From assembly GCA_934254825.1 (NCBI GenBank), contig CAKQMB010000007.1, positions 1-64,000 on the forward strand: a DNA stretch of 64,000 bases. The letters run 5' to 3'. Each line of letters opens with the position of its first letter. Position 1 is the stretch's first letter. The translations under genes and the position numbers were made by a program. The stretch comes from an uncultured Clostridia bacterium. GTDB taxonomy: Bacteria; Bacillota; Clostridia; Christensenellales; Borkfalkiaceae. The notes beneath the pieces are model-generated. The model saw only the letters and a program-made list of their open reading frames with translations, had not been told where the DNA came from and searched no databases. Of this stretch, positions 51,701 to 60,303 are shown one piece after another.

Positions 51701-51956
51701 ATGTTAGTGTGCTACCATCATACCACGCAACATAAGTAGCAGGTTCTGTTGTCGCACCAGTAGAATAAGTAGTGGAATCGTTACTTTCCAAATAATATCC
51801 ACTATATAGTGTTTTTCCATTAACATTAACAGCCGATGGTGCACTTGCCGCTTGCGCCGTAAGCGTTCCGCCCGAAAGCGTAATGCCGAAAATAAGTGCA
51901 AGCGAAAGCACCAAAACAAAAGCAAATGTGGCAAATAAAGATTTACGTTTCGTCAT
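48729..51956 (-). CDS. Large surface protein with beta-helix and divergent InlB repeats
   Basis: A 1075-residue protein. Signal peptide MTKRKSLFATFAFVLVLSLA; residues about 60-300 resemble a right-handed beta-helix/carbohydrate-binding region (DNTITSS-type turns: ENLIIDADNGAILNINVSST, GTVTIKGKSTVNIKTETSVD). Then several divergent InlB B-repeats (VENGTLEGGATTGNFAEGSS, FDKWTATGITLTTEQLSSAT). The C-terminus has GGLSGGAIAGIVVGSVAVVG as membrane anchor and a KKKSFAELIAAIKGLFKKK tail. There is no LPxTG. Its first and last parts are nearly the same as in 52122-53768. Probably an adhesin. Confidence 0.85.
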   Translation of the reverse strand: MTKRKSLFATFAFVLVLSLALIFGITLSGGTLTAQAASAPSAVNVNGKTLYSGYYLESNDSTTYSTGATTEPATYVAWYDGSTLTLNGYNGSEISTGGVGDKTVDFTIKLKDENTITSSDRGIFASGCENLIIDADNGAILNINVSSTENEVYGISVGQGATATTGTVTIKGKSTVNIKTETSVDHAYGIYTKKGFNIVGSANLSIKNTSSHSTSDRSYSIVSFNNQPVFNTDGVVTLDNSECANRNYCIGAYGIDMEKGTLICRYKPETIYSYACSQTISTAPEGCVLRENPYGLGETVITYGVGHTVTVENGLDYYEKKSNQYVAGETVKVKTTIADLPFKGWEGTGVTFADATQKETSFVMVNEDVTIKAVYDVFAKQPVFKTTAEKKGSLSVQLNKQISDGRSIVLINSSDEENSTLYFSQDAVSENYTYKCSDIWESSVPAGTYKIRVNYNGYYFYSDTFEVNYPFANVSDAKVEGKRGREITPVSFDVTLTYATFKAIPEGTDVSSWFEYIPKGLVAKINAVSEGATSATITISGTPTEIANRAIYLNIPKEYLATGNDIVITTKYNSGASFNIVNAVSYNITVKDGVSRVDGTFQSSAQEGTIVTIKANDKAGYVFDKWVVVSGGVSLTDENNKETTFVMPESNVEIKATYKEIVYSVEVFVTAPVKDNAADTTTMTVNSIGYSATSVEWYKGEGVVSSMLMGATDKFIAGGSYTVVVTVTVKSGYVFAGDSTLGKSINGQAATLNSGSGTDTITIKTTFTVPVDPIPEHSVTVENGTLEGGATTGNFAEGSSVTVSANAPASDMMFDKWTVSGITLSSDQRSSQTLTFTMGTNDVTLTATYKAIPKYTVTVENGKLAGGATSGSFKAGESVTITADAKEGFTFDKWTATGITLTTEQLSSATITITVGTKNITLTATYEEVIVPAPKHNVTIENGSASGDKFEKDQTVTITANTAPEGMVFDKWVVVSGSVTLADANNATTTFVMQSGDVEIKATYKAVGGGEDNPGGEITPTPDKKGGLSGGAIAGIVVGSVAVVGIGGFAIFWFAIKKKSFAELIAAIKGLFKKK

Positions 51957-52121
51957 AAAAAGTTCTCCTTTTTGAGATAAGTTCTTGCTATATTATTAGT
52001 GTACCATATACTTACATGGCTTAGGAAGTGCCAAATATCACCCCACACACATTGTGAAACGATTTCCTTTTTTTCGGTTAGCAAAAACGTCTTGGATAGT
52101 AGTCTTCGCTTTTGGCGCAAT

Positions 52122-53768
52122 TTATTTCTTTTTGAACAGTCCTTTGATTGCGGCAATCAGGTCGGCAAAAGATTTTTTCTTAACCACAAACCAGAAAATC
52201 GCAAATCCGCCGATACCGGCTACGGCAACGCTACCTACAACGATACCCGCAATCGCTCCGCCGTTAAGCCCTTTGGTTTCGGTCGGCGTCAATTCACCGC
52301 TCGGATCGTCCGTGCCGGGAGTTTCTCCGCCGCCACTCGGCGTTTTGTCCTTATATGTGGCTTTGATTTCCACCGCGCCGTTTGGCATAACAAACGTCGT
52401 AGACTCACTGTTTGCGTTTTTCAACGTAACTTCACCGGACACGACAACCCACTTGTCAAACTCTTTTCCTTCGGGAGCTTTGCCTGCCGTGATTGTTACG
52501 GTCTGTCCTACTTCGATTTCTTCACCGCCGGAATTTGTTCCATTTTCGATTGTAACGTTGTGTTTTGGAGTAGGCGCAACTATGGCTTTGTATTCGCATT
52601 CGAGCCAAACTTGTTGTTTTGGCATAACAAACGTTGTCATTGCACTATTTTCATCCTTAAACGCAATATCCACGTTCCCCGAGACAGTCCATTTTACGAA
52701 TTCGGCGTCGCTTTTCTCCGGTGCAATGATCGTAACAACAGTTCCCGCTCTGACGTCAAGATGTGCGTAACCGCTGCCTGTACCCGTAGAAGTCTTTCCG
52801 TCGGCTTGCAGCGTTCCAAAACGTAAAAGGACACTATATGTCTTGTACAAGGTCAAATCTTCAATTTCATTGCCGTCTTTGTCAAAGTTTTTACCGCAAA
52901 ATTCACATGTCTTATGTGCTTTTGTGCCTGTTGCTTCATCGGTTGCGGGAACTTCTTCAACCCACTCGCTGAACTTGTGCGCTTTGGGAATGACAAGAAC
53001 ACTATCGTCGGTGATTTCTTCCGATTCCGTTTCGTCCGTAAACTTGCGACCGCATCCTTCGTCTTTGCAAACGTAATACTGTCTTGTCCCGTCTTTGGTG
53101 CAAGTTGCCGGTTTTTCTTCGACCAAACTAAGATTATGTTCGCTTTTGTAAAACGCCATTATTTTAACATCCCCGGCAGGCATAAAGAACGTCGTTGTTG
53201 TGCTGTTTTCATCTGCAAGCGTAACTTCACCTAATGTGACAACCCATTTCACAAACTCCTTTCCTCCGAGTGTGGCTTGTGCGATTATTTTGACGGTGTC
53301 ACCCTCTGTGTATTTTCCGCTTGTTTCTCCGCCTTCGAGAGTTCCGTTTTCAATTGTAACTGTGCGGATGAGTTTGAATTCGCAATCAAGCCAAACATCT
53401 CCTTCCGGCATAACGAACGTTGTAGTTGCGCTGTTTGCGTCTGCAAGCGTAACTTTGGCAACCGTGGAGACCTTCCATTTTGCAAATACGGCATTGCTTC
53501 TCTCTTCCGCAATGATTGTGACAAGCGTACCCGCTCTGACCTTAAGATTTGCCATTGCCCGACCGTTGAACGTAGAAGACTGTCCGTCTGCCTGTATCGT
53601 TCCCCAACTCGAATACACATCATATGTTTGAATCTCGCTATCAGATGATGTTGAATCCTCCGCATATACCGTAAGCCCACCGCCCGAAAGCGTAACGCCG
53701 AAAATAAGTGCAAGCGAAAGCGCCAAAACAAAAGCAAATGTTGCAAATAAAGATTTACGTTTCGTCAT
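52122..53768 (-). CDS. Surface protein with divergent InlB repeats, paralogue
   Basis: A 548-residue protein with the same signal peptide (MTKRKSLFATFAFVLALSLA) and the same C-terminal anchor (GGAIAGIVVGSVAVAGIGGF, tail KKKSFADLIAAIKGLFKKK) as the 1075-residue neighbour. The middle has about four B-repeat units (VTIENGTLEGGETSGKYTEG, FVKWVVTLGEVTLADENSTT) and a Cys-rich HW-type stretch (PATCTKDGTRQYYVCKDEGC). The beta-helix is absent. It is the first of the surface genes downstream of the regulators. Likely adhesin. Confidence 0.85.
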   Translation of the reverse strand: MTKRKSLFATFAFVLALSLALIFGVTLSGGGLTVYAEDSTSSDSEIQTYDVYSSWGTIQADGQSSTFNGRAMANLKVRAGTLVTIIAEERSNAVFAKWKVSTVAKVTLADANSATTTFVMPEGDVWLDCEFKLIRTVTIENGTLEGGETSGKYTEGDTVKIIAQATLGGKEFVKWVVTLGEVTLADENSTTTTFFMPAGDVKIMAFYKSEHNLSLVEEKPATCTKDGTRQYYVCKDEGCGRKFTDETESEEITDDSVLVIPKAHKFSEWVEEVPATDEATGTKAHKTCEFCGKNFDKDGNEIEDLTLYKTYSVLLRFGTLQADGKTSTGTGSGYAHLDVRAGTVVTIIAPEKSDAEFVKWTVSGNVDIAFKDENSAMTTFVMPKQQVWLECEYKAIVAPTPKHNVTIENGTNSGGEEIEVGQTVTITAGKAPEGKEFDKWVVVSGEVTLKNANSESTTFVMPNGAVEIKATYKDKTPSGGGETPGTDDPSGELTPTETKGLNGGAIAGIVVGSVAVAGIGGFAIFWFVVKKKSFADLIAAIKGLFKKK

Positions 53769-53798
53769 AGTTTTTGTCTCCTTTTGAGATAAAATTTG

Positions 53799-54182
53799 TT
53801 ACATTGTGCTTATAACGTCCGCAATGTAATCGGACGGCACGGATTGATAGAAAAACGCGTCGATAAGCCCCGTTTCTTTGGCGTTTGCCACTTTGACGGA
53901 CAATTCGCTATCCGACACATTGTCGCAAACAATGCAGATTGTTATTTTGGGATTGCTCTTTTTCACTGCGGTTACGGTTTTCACTCTGTTGTCGAACGTG
54001 CCGTCCCCGAAACGCGTTACGTCCATAACAAGAGTATCGGCAAACAGCGTTTCGCACATATCCGCAACCTTTTGCGGCTCGCCCGACAGCGATTTTTCGG
54101 CAAACATTCCTCGTTTTTTCAGCGCGCTTAAAACGGCTTCCGAAACGAGCGTGTTTTGAATTGCAACGGCAACTCTTTTCAT
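53799..54182 (-). CDS. Stand-alone receiver-like protein
   Basis: The start at 54182 (MKRVAVAIQNTLVSEAVLSA) follows AGGAGAATCGAAAA; 127 residues. It has a CheY-type fold with Asp54 (TLVMDVTRFGD) at the phosphorylation position. The acidic pair near residue 10 of true receivers is replaced by IQN, so normal phosphorylation is doubtful. There is no output domain. It sits between the LuxR regulator's terminator and the surface genes and may be an accessory regulator or sink. Uncertain. Confidence 0.7.
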   Translation of the reverse strand: MKRVAVAIQNTLVSEAVLSALKKRGMFAEKSLSGEPQKVADMCETLFADTLVMDVTRFGDGTFDNRVKTVTAVKKSNPKITICIVCDNVSDSELSVKVANAKETGLIDAFFYQSVPSDYIADVISTM

Positions 54183-54325
54183 TTTTCGATTCTCCTTTTT
54201 GCGTGTAAACATATACTTTTGCTGATTCTACACCTATTTTATCATATCGGTTTTCTTTCGGGGAGTGTCATTTGACACGCCTACGGCAACTTTTTTCTAA
54301 AATTTCAAAAAATTTTTGTGAAAAC

Positions 54326-54357
54326 AAAAAAAATCGACCGCTACTTTGGCAGTCGAT
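54326..54357 (-). terminator. Terminator after the LuxR regulator
   Basis: On the minus strand ATCGACTGC pairs with GCGGTCGAT (54357-54334; one G-U), followed by T8. Confidence 0.85.
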
Positions 54358-54387
54358 CCTTTTATCATTATATAATTGTGTATCGCC

Positions 54388-55035
54388 CTAAATCTCGTCC
54401 TCTTGGCGTTCCAGAATTACAATACCCGCTTCTCTTGCCCTTACCGCAAGTTCGGTGCGGCTGCGAAAGCCCGTTTTGTCGAGCATACCCGCAACGAGAT
54501 TGCGCACGCGTTTTTCGGATATGCCGAATTTTTCGGCAATCTCCGCATTGGTAAATCCGCCCGTAACTTCCCTCAACACTTCAAATTCGCGCTCGGTAAA
54601 CTCTTCGCTGTCCGCAAGCCCTAACGAAACTTTCGGCTTGTCGTCGGGGTAGACGATTTCTCCGTCAAGCACCTTGTTAATGAGCGACAGTATCGGCTCT
54701 TTGCTGAAATCCTTGTACCAAAAGCCCTCTATGCCTATCTTTTTTGCACGCTCGACGAAAGAATATTCCGGCATACTCGTTACGATAATAATTTTTACCT
54801 TTCTGTTTGCCGCTTTTATCTTTTCGGCGGCGACAAGTCCGCTTGCGCCGTTTTTGGTAACTACGTCCATAAGCACCAGATCCACGCCGTGCCGCGCGCA
54901 ACAGATGTCGGCTATCTCGGCATTGTCGATGGATACGGCAAGACTCAGTTTTTCGTCGGACTTTACGATCGTTTCAAACAGTTGCCGCGGCATTGTCTGA
55001 TCTTCCACGACCATCACGTTTATTTTATCGCTCAT
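54388..55035 (-). CDS. NarL/LuxR-type response regulator
   Basis: A 215-residue regulator. Receiver 1-125 has acidic pocket Glu11-Asp12, phospho-acceptor Asp57 (LVLMDV) and the switch T/S in IIIVTSMPE. The LuxR-type HTH is at about 145-210 (FTEREFEVLREVTGGFTNAE, FGISEKRVRNLVAGMLDKTG). The start follows AAAGGAGGAGCAAGAAA and overlaps the kinase by 11 nt. It probably controls the neighbouring surface genes. Confidence 0.92.
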   Translation of the reverse strand: MSDKINVMVVEDQTMPRQLFETIVKSDEKLSLAVSIDNAEIADICCARHGVDLVLMDVVTKNGASGLVAAEKIKAANRKVKIIIVTSMPEYSFVERAKKIGIEGFWYKDFSKEPILSLINKVLDGEIVYPDDKPKVSLGLADSEEFTEREFEVLREVTGGFTNAEIAEKFGISEKRVRNLVAGMLDKTGFRSRTELAVRAREAGIVILERQEDEI

Positions 55036-56320
55036 TTTCTTGCTCCTCCTTTGGTACGGTTATCGTAAGCGAAAACTTCGGCACGCTTGTGATTGTCATT
55101 TGTCCGCCCGCATTTTCCGCTACCCTGCGAAGCGAAGAAAGTCCGCCGCCTTCTTTTATCTCTTGTTCGGGCTGTTTGCCGTTGTTTGTAAGCGTTACGG
55201 CATATTCCGTATCGCTTTCCGTCATAGTTACGTACAATTCCGTACCGTCTGCGTGTCTTGCGGTGTTGGTTACGCACTCGAACACGGCGTTAGCGAAAAT
55301 CTTTTCGGCTTGCGTGCATTTTTTCGGGCGTTTGCCGTCGTAAAAAATGCGCACTCCCACGCTCGCCGCCGTTTTGTCCGCCTCGGCAAACTTGTCCTGT
55401 TCGTCGTCGGGAGCAAAGATGAGCGACAGAATATCGTTCCATTCGGATATAAGCGAGGCGCGGTCATACTCGCCTTGCGTGAGTGCCTTTTTCGTGCGCA
55501 AAATGAGCGAACCCAAATTGCTATGCACTTTGATTCTTGCGCCGAGAACTTCTTTTTCTCTCGTCACTTCGGCTACGATTTCGCCGTACTTTCTAAGGCG
55601 CAAATTCATCTTGCGCAAATTTTCGTTCTTTTGCTCGATTTCTTTTTTGAGCGCAAACTCGCGGCTTACGTCCGTGCCGCAAAGTTCGTACACCGTTTTG
55701 CCGTTTATATCGTGAACGATACGCTTGCACAGCGTTACCCGTCCGTCCGCGCGTTCGACAATCACCGAACCTTCGCTTTGCGTGACCGTAATGTCGCCTA
55801 TAACCTTGCCTTCGGAAACACTCGACCAAAACGCGTTGCCGTCGTAAAGCGGCTCGCCCGTCAATTCCTTGCAGTCGTTTGCAACCTGTTCGTTGAGTAG
55901 AAGAATTCTGCCCGTTTCGTCGTAAAAACACAAGCCGACGGGAAGTTCCGCAATCGCTTCCTTTACCGACATCGCCGTAAGGCTCGACAATCTCTTTTTT
56001 ACCACCAGCACAAGCCACAAAACGACGAGCGCAATCAGTATCGCGGCAATCAGAATTACGCTCCACAAAGGCATAAAACAAGGAGAACCCGAAAAGTCGC
56101 TCGGATTTGCGCCGAAATAACGGATTCGGACGGCGTCCGACAAATAACAGAACAGCAAAACCGCCGTCGCAGACACGATAATTTCCGGCAAAACGTATTG
56201 CGGTTTCAGTTTGTACGAAACGCTCATGGCAAAGCACACTATGCCGACGATTGCCGCAAGCAAATAGGCAATCATCGTAAAGCAAAAGACGGTTTCGTTT
56301 GCGTAAACAAGCGGAGTCAT
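55025..56320 (-). CDS. Sensor histidine kinase
   Basis: The start at 56320 (MTPLVYANETVFCFTMIAYL) follows AGGGGGTG and overlaps the previous stop; 431 residues. There are three membrane segments (about 9-32, 39-60 and 85-110), a PAS-like region at about 120-215 (IAELPVGLCFYDETGRILLL), a coiled coil, a dimerisation part with His in KVHSNLGSLILRTKKAL, and an HATPase_c (N box FECVTNTARHA, G box EGGGLSSLRRVAENAGG). It is likely cognate to the LuxR regulator. The phosphorylation site is not the classic ERxRIARELHD, so the assignment of the His is tentative. Confidence 0.88.
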   Translation of the reverse strand: MTPLVYANETVFCFTMIAYLLAAIVGIVCFAMSVSYKLKPQYVLPEIIVSATAVLLFCYLSDAVRIRYFGANPSDFSGSPCFMPLWSVILIAAILIALVVLWLVLVVKKRLSSLTAMSVKEAIAELPVGLCFYDETGRILLLNEQVANDCKELTGEPLYDGNAFWSSVSEGKVIGDITVTQSEGSVIVERADGRVTLCKRIVHDINGKTVYELCGTDVSREFALKKEIEQKNENLRKMNLRLRKYGEIVAEVTREKEVLGARIKVHSNLGSLILRTKKALTQGEYDRASLISEWNDILSLIFAPDDEQDKFAEADKTAASVGVRIFYDGKRPKKCTQAEKIFANAVFECVTNTARHADGTELYVTMTESDTEYAVTLTNNGKQPEQEIKEGGGLSSLRRVAENAGGQMTITSVPKFSLTITVPKEEQENER

Positions 56321-57987
56321 TTCTGCACCCCCTTGTCTAAGAACGTAAGCGTTGCGTAAAGCGTTTCGTCGCTTTCTTCCGCCTTGAGAGTTGCGCCCAA
56401 TCTTTCGCATTCTTTATTGCGCCAGCCTTCCGGTATGGCGTTTTTTACGTTGTCCAATGCGATACGGCAGGACAATTCGCCGTTTTTTTCGGAAAGTCGG
56501 ACAAGGCAAGCCGTAAGATCCGGCAAAGCGCACTCTATGCAGTCCTCGAAAAATTCGTATATAAACTCGATTTGCTCTGCGGGGAACTCTCCGTCACCGA
56601 CTGCGAACACCGACGAATATACGCCGTAAAAAGTCAACGCGTCGGCGGACTCTCTTAATGAATACACAAGTTCGGACAGCATTATCTTGCCGTCAGTTTC
56701 CGTCATCGCAAGGTTGGCGCGTCGTTTCAGGAACACTCCGTAAACGACGGAAAGGCGCAATGCGTCATCCTTTTCTTCGTCGGTCGTTGCCTTTGCAAAA
56801 CGCTTGCCGATTTTTTTAAGATGCGGTTTTGCAATGCCGAAAATGCCTTTGTATAAATTGTTTTGTTCTTCAATTTTGGAGCGTTGTTCTTTCAGCCGGT
56901 TTTCGGCGGTAACAAGGTCGATTTCTTCCGCAAGCGCCGAGTTGATTTCGGCAAGGCGGTCGTTGATTTTGTTGACAACCGACAAGTCTTCCGTCCAGAA
57001 CACTTCGCCGCCCGTGATGGCTTTGGCTTTCAGTATCGTATCTCTCGACAATGCGATTTCGCCGCTTTGAACGGCTTTTTTTGCCTGTTCGAGCGCGATT
57101 TCGGGTGCGTTTTCGGAGGACAATTCAACATTGTAGTTTTTGTCCGCAATTATTGCCGATACGTCCGCCACGTCAAAGAATTTAGCATGGTCGGTGTTGG
57201 ACGGAATAAAACCTATGCGAATCAGGCTTTCACACACGATAACCACGCTGAACACCACCGTTTCGGGCATTTTGATAAACAGCGGATTGAATACTTCGCG
57301 CAGAATACAGCAGGTAAGGCAAACAACAAACAACGCAAGCGGAATCCACGCTTTTTTGCGGCAGTGAGATATGCGACATTTTATAAAAAGCAATATGCCG
57401 TTTGTGAGATATAACCCCGCTATCCAGCCGAGAATGACGTAGTAACCCCACTCCCACTTATATACTTTGTTGGCGTTTTGCAAGCCATCCGCAAAAGAAA
57501 ACACTTGCTCGTGAACGTCGTTTGTAAAAACTAAAAGTATAAGCAAAACCGCAGGCAGGAACAACAGATTCCAACGAGCGGACAACGGCTTTTCGCTTTT
57601 TCTCGCCGTTTTAAGAACTGTAAGCAACAACACTACAGGCGCAAGACATTGCGGTATGTAGTAAGCATACCAGACGTATCTTTCCGCCGTTGCGCCAAAC
57701 AGAACGTTATATTTAATGAGTTTCAGCAGCATGACCGAACTCATAAGGATAATCGTCGTTGCAAGCCCGTATTTAATGCCTTTGTCCGAAACTCTGCTCA
57801 CAACCGACACCGTCCAATAAGTAAGTATCCCGAAAAAGATACATTGAGCCGCAAGCACCATAAATTTGCTTACATTCCAATCAGACACGAGATCGTCCGT
57901 CTGTTGCAACACGCACGCAACGACGAACAACACCCCCGCAACCACTAAGGACAAAATATTATTCTTTTTCGATTCGGTTATGCCCAT
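56317..57987 (-). CDS. Membrane sensor with degenerate kinase-like C-terminus
   Basis: A 556-residue protein. The first ~250 residues have about eight membrane helices (ILSLVVAGVLFVVACVLQQT; WGYYVILGWIAGLYLTNGIL), like 7TM-type kinase N-termini. A coiled coil (about 305-350, AEEIDLVTAENRLKEQRSKI) and a dimerisation-like helical region follow (VVYGVFLKRRANLAMTETDG), then a C-terminal domain (FFEDCIECALPDLTACLVRL) where the N box is changed and no G boxes are seen. It is probably an inactive partner of the kinase. It overlaps the kinase gene by 4 nt. Confidence 0.8.
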   Translation of the reverse strand: MGITESKKNNILSLVVAGVLFVVACVLQQTDDLVSDWNVSKFMVLAAQCIFFGILTYWTVSVVSRVSDKGIKYGLATTIILMSSVMLLKLIKYNVLFGATAERYVWYAYYIPQCLAPVVLLLTVLKTARKSEKPLSARWNLLFLPAVLLILLVFTNDVHEQVFSFADGLQNANKVYKWEWGYYVILGWIAGLYLTNGILLFIKCRISHCRKKAWIPLALFVVCLTCCILREVFNPLFIKMPETVVFSVVIVCESLIRIGFIPSNTDHAKFFDVADVSAIIADKNYNVELSSENAPEIALEQAKKAVQSGEIALSRDTILKAKAITGGEVFWTEDLSVVNKINDRLAEINSALAEEIDLVTAENRLKEQRSKIEEQNNLYKGIFGIAKPHLKKIGKRFAKATTDEEKDDALRLSVVYGVFLKRRANLAMTETDGKIMLSELVYSLRESADALTFYGVYSSVFAVGDGEFPAEQIEFIYEFFEDCIECALPDLTACLVRLSEKNGELSCRIALDNVKNAIPEGWRNKECERLGATLKAEESDETLYATLTFLDKGVQK

Positions 57988-58198
57988 CGTTTACGCTCCT
58001 TTTGATTTTCGGGAAAAGACTTTAGTCATATTATAGCATATTTTACGCTTTTTTTCAAGCGCATTCGCTCTGCCGTCAAGATTTTAGAATTTACACAATA
58101 TCGAGAGAAACCATAGATTTATTTTTATCTCTCAACTTGTATTTTGCAACCCTGGCGTGTGCTTGTTGCGACACAATTTTATGGACGTACATAATATA
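57988..58198. other. Upstream region of the sensor operon
   Basis: About 210 bp with no gene. It should contain the promoter of the sensor-kinase-regulator operon; I see no clear -35/-10 pair. The boundary of the recombinase element is probably in the right part. Confidence 0.4.
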
Positions 58199-58278
58199 GG
58201 CGTTTTTGCATTAAAAAAGTGTATGAATCGCATTGAAACATACACTTTTTCGTTATTTTATGGCGTTTTTGCACTAAA
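58199..58278. repeat. Hairpin flanked by direct repeats, end of the recombinase element
   Basis: GGCGTTTTTGCATTAAA (58199-58215) and GGCGTTTTTGCACTAAA (58262-58278) flank an inverted repeat AAAAAGTGTATG/CATACACTTTTT (58213-58250). The hairpin can serve as terminator for the recombinase. The flanking repeats differ by one base. Confidence 0.6.
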
Positions 58279-58283
58279 TTAGG

Positions 58284-59912
58284 CTATTTTCCAAGTCTGT
58301 GTCGCATAACGGAAGAAATGTCTATTTTGTAAACAATCTCTATTTCGCGTTCTTTTCCCGTTACGCTTTGCGAGCCGCCGATAATAATTCTATCAATCAG
58401 TTCGTAGCACATTTCACGAGTTAATTCCGGGGCGTTCAAATACTTCTTTATATCACGGATAAAATCGTCTGCAGTATGCCTTGAAGTTTCCGTTTCGGAC
58501 AGTTGCTTTTCAAGCGCTTCAATCTCCGCGGCAATCGTTTTTTGCTCCGCCGAATAATCCTCGATAAAGCCGATACAAATATCTTCGGGAATCTTGCCTT
58601 TAACTTTATCTTCGTATGCGGTCTTAATAAGCCTTGTCAGTTCTTCGGTACGTTTTTGCTTTGTTTGCAGTTCTTTCTTGGCTTTCTTTATAGCCGCATC
58701 GGCAAGTTCGGCATTCCGCCTAAGATATTCTTCACGGATAGACTTTTCGTCAAGCACAATCCTTTGAGCCATAGTGCGTATGTCGTCAAGAACTATTTCT
58801 TCAAGTATACTTGCTGCAATGTAATGCGAAAAGCAATAAGCCTTTCCGTATCGCACGTGGTAACCGCAATCAAAACTCAAAAATCTTTTGCCATTACGTC
58901 TTAGAGTCGTGGACAGTTTCATTTTACCGCCGCAATCGGCACAAAACAGAAATCCCGAAAGCGGATGCGTGAAGCCTATTTTTGTTTTCTTGCCTTGTGC
59001 TACGGATTTTTTGCGTTCCTGAACTTTGTCCCACAACTCTTGCGAAATAATAGGCTCGTGGTTATTGTAGACTATTTGCCACTCGCTTTGGTCCGTTCTG
59101 TATCGCTTATGGTTTTTGTACGAAACGGAAGTCCAGCATAATTGCGGCAAATGACCGAGGTATATCATTTTATTTAGCATTTCACGTACCGTAACGGGAG
59201 TCCAAAATCCCATTACTTTTTGCTTTGGCTTTTGCCCCAATTTGGCACTGGCATAGATTGCAGGTGTCGGTATTTCTTCGCCGTTAAGCACTTCGCATAT
59301 TTTCCTCGGACTTATTCCGGATGCATACATTTCAAATATTCTTCTGACAATCGGCGCGGTTTCTTCGTCTATAATCGGCGTATGCTTTTTGTCCGTACCC
59401 ATTTTATATCCGTAAGCCGCTTTCTTTCCGATGTAAATGCCTTCTTTGGCAAAGGCGCGTCTCACAGCGCGAATTTTTTTGCTCGTATTTGCAGCATGCC
59501 ATTCGTTAAAAACGTTCATTATCGGCATCATTTCCATTGTGCCACTGTCACGATTTTCAGTATCGACGTTATCCTGAATAGCAATAAATCTTATACCGAA
59601 TGCCGGGAAAACATAGTCTATATATTGACCGACTTCTATGTAGTTTCTTCCGAAACGAGAAAGGTCTTTGACAATTATTGTGTTTATAACTCCGGTTTTT
59701 GCATCATCCAAAAGTCGTTGCACTTGCGGACGGTCGAACGTCGTACCCGAAATGCCGTCGTCTATATATTCGTCGTGAATTTCAAAGCCGCGTTCTTCCG
59801 CATACTTGCGCAAAATTGTTCTTTGGTTGTCGATTGAAGCCGATTCGCCTTGGCGTTCGTCCTCTTGGGAAAGTCTGAAATACAGTCCCGCTATATACTT
59901 TTTCTGTTTCAT
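58284..59912 (-). CDS. Large serine recombinase
   Basis: A 542-residue protein of the TndX/TnpX class. The resolvase domain (1-150) has nucleophile Ser15 (YFRLSQEDER), ERGFEIHDEYIDDGISGTTF and IIVKDLSRFGRN. The recombinase domain follows (GYKMGTDKKHTPIIDEETA), then a zinc ribbon (FCADCGGKM ... CGYHVRYGKAYC) and a coiled coil (about 400-470). All catalytic elements are intact. It can integrate and excise an element without a tRNA site. The next genes upstream are a 66-aa protein and the HUH Rep, forming a compact element. The start follows AGAGAGGTAAACACCA. Confidence 0.95.
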   Translation of the reverse strand: MKQKKYIAGLYFRLSQEDERQGESASIDNQRTILRKYAEERGFEIHDEYIDDGISGTTFDRPQVQRLLDDAKTGVINTIIVKDLSRFGRNYIEVGQYIDYVFPAFGIRFIAIQDNVDTENRDSGTMEMMPIMNVFNEWHAANTSKKIRAVRRAFAKEGIYIGKKAAYGYKMGTDKKHTPIIDEETAPIVRRIFEMYASGISPRKICEVLNGEEIPTPAIYASAKLGQKPKQKVMGFWTPVTVREMLNKMIYLGHLPQLCWTSVSYKNHKRYRTDQSEWQIVYNNHEPIISQELWDKVQERKKSVAQGKKTKIGFTHPLSGFLFCADCGGKMKLSTTLRRNGKRFLSFDCGYHVRYGKAYCFSHYIAASILEEIVLDDIRTMAQRIVLDEKSIREEYLRRNAELADAAIKKAKKELQTKQKRTEELTRLIKTAYEDKVKGKIPEDICIGFIEDYSAEQKTIAAEIEALEKQLSETETSRHTADDFIRDIKKYLNAPELTREMCYELIDRIIIGGSQSVTGKEREIEIVYKIDISSVMRHRLGK

Positions 59913-59918
59913 TGGTGT

Positions 59919-60119
59919 TTACCTCTCTTGCTTGTAGTAGTTGTTGGTTGCGAATTTTTTCATAGACATTTCGAAATCTCTGTCACCGTTAAAATATCTT
60001 TTGATATAATAGATTTTGCCTCCTATATTTCTTTTTCTGCCGATAGACGGAGCAAAGAAATAACTGTGTTCGCAATCTTCGTTGCCTACTAAAAACACCT
60101 TTTTTATGTTGTTTTCCAT
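59919..60119 (-). CDS. Small conserved-looking protein, 66 aa
   Basis: The start at 60119 (MENNIKKVFLVGNEDCEHSY) follows AGGAGATAAAAAAT; 66 residues. It is basic, with YFFAPSIGRKRNIGGKIYYI and a Lys/Tyr-rich tail. It ends 6 nt before the recombinase start, so it is probably co-transcribed and may help its action. Not recognised. Confidence 0.7.
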   Translation of the reverse strand: MENNIKKVFLVGNEDCEHSYFFAPSIGRKRNIGGKIYYIKRYFNGDRDFEMSMKKFATNNYYKQER

Positions 60120-60216
60120 ATTTTTTATCTCCTTGAATTTATTTTTTGTCTTTCGGCGGGAACGAAAAAAACGTAAACGTATTAAGATTTTGCTTACATT
60201 TTTGTCTGCTTTCTTC

Positions 60217-60260
60217 TTCGTCAAGGGTTGCGAAAAGCAATGCACTTTACCCTTGACGAA
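60217..60260. repeat. Perfect inverted repeat between rep and the 66-aa gene
   Basis: TTCGTCAAGGGT (60217-60228) pairs perfectly with ACCCTTGACGAA (60249-60260). It lies inside a looser outer repeat (CGGGAACG near 60152; CGTTTACGCTCCCG near 60280). It could be a terminator for rep or part of an origin. Confidence 0.6.
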
Positions 60261-60303
60261 AAAGACGTTTTCGTTTACGCTCCCGTAGCGAAAGACATAT
60301 TAT

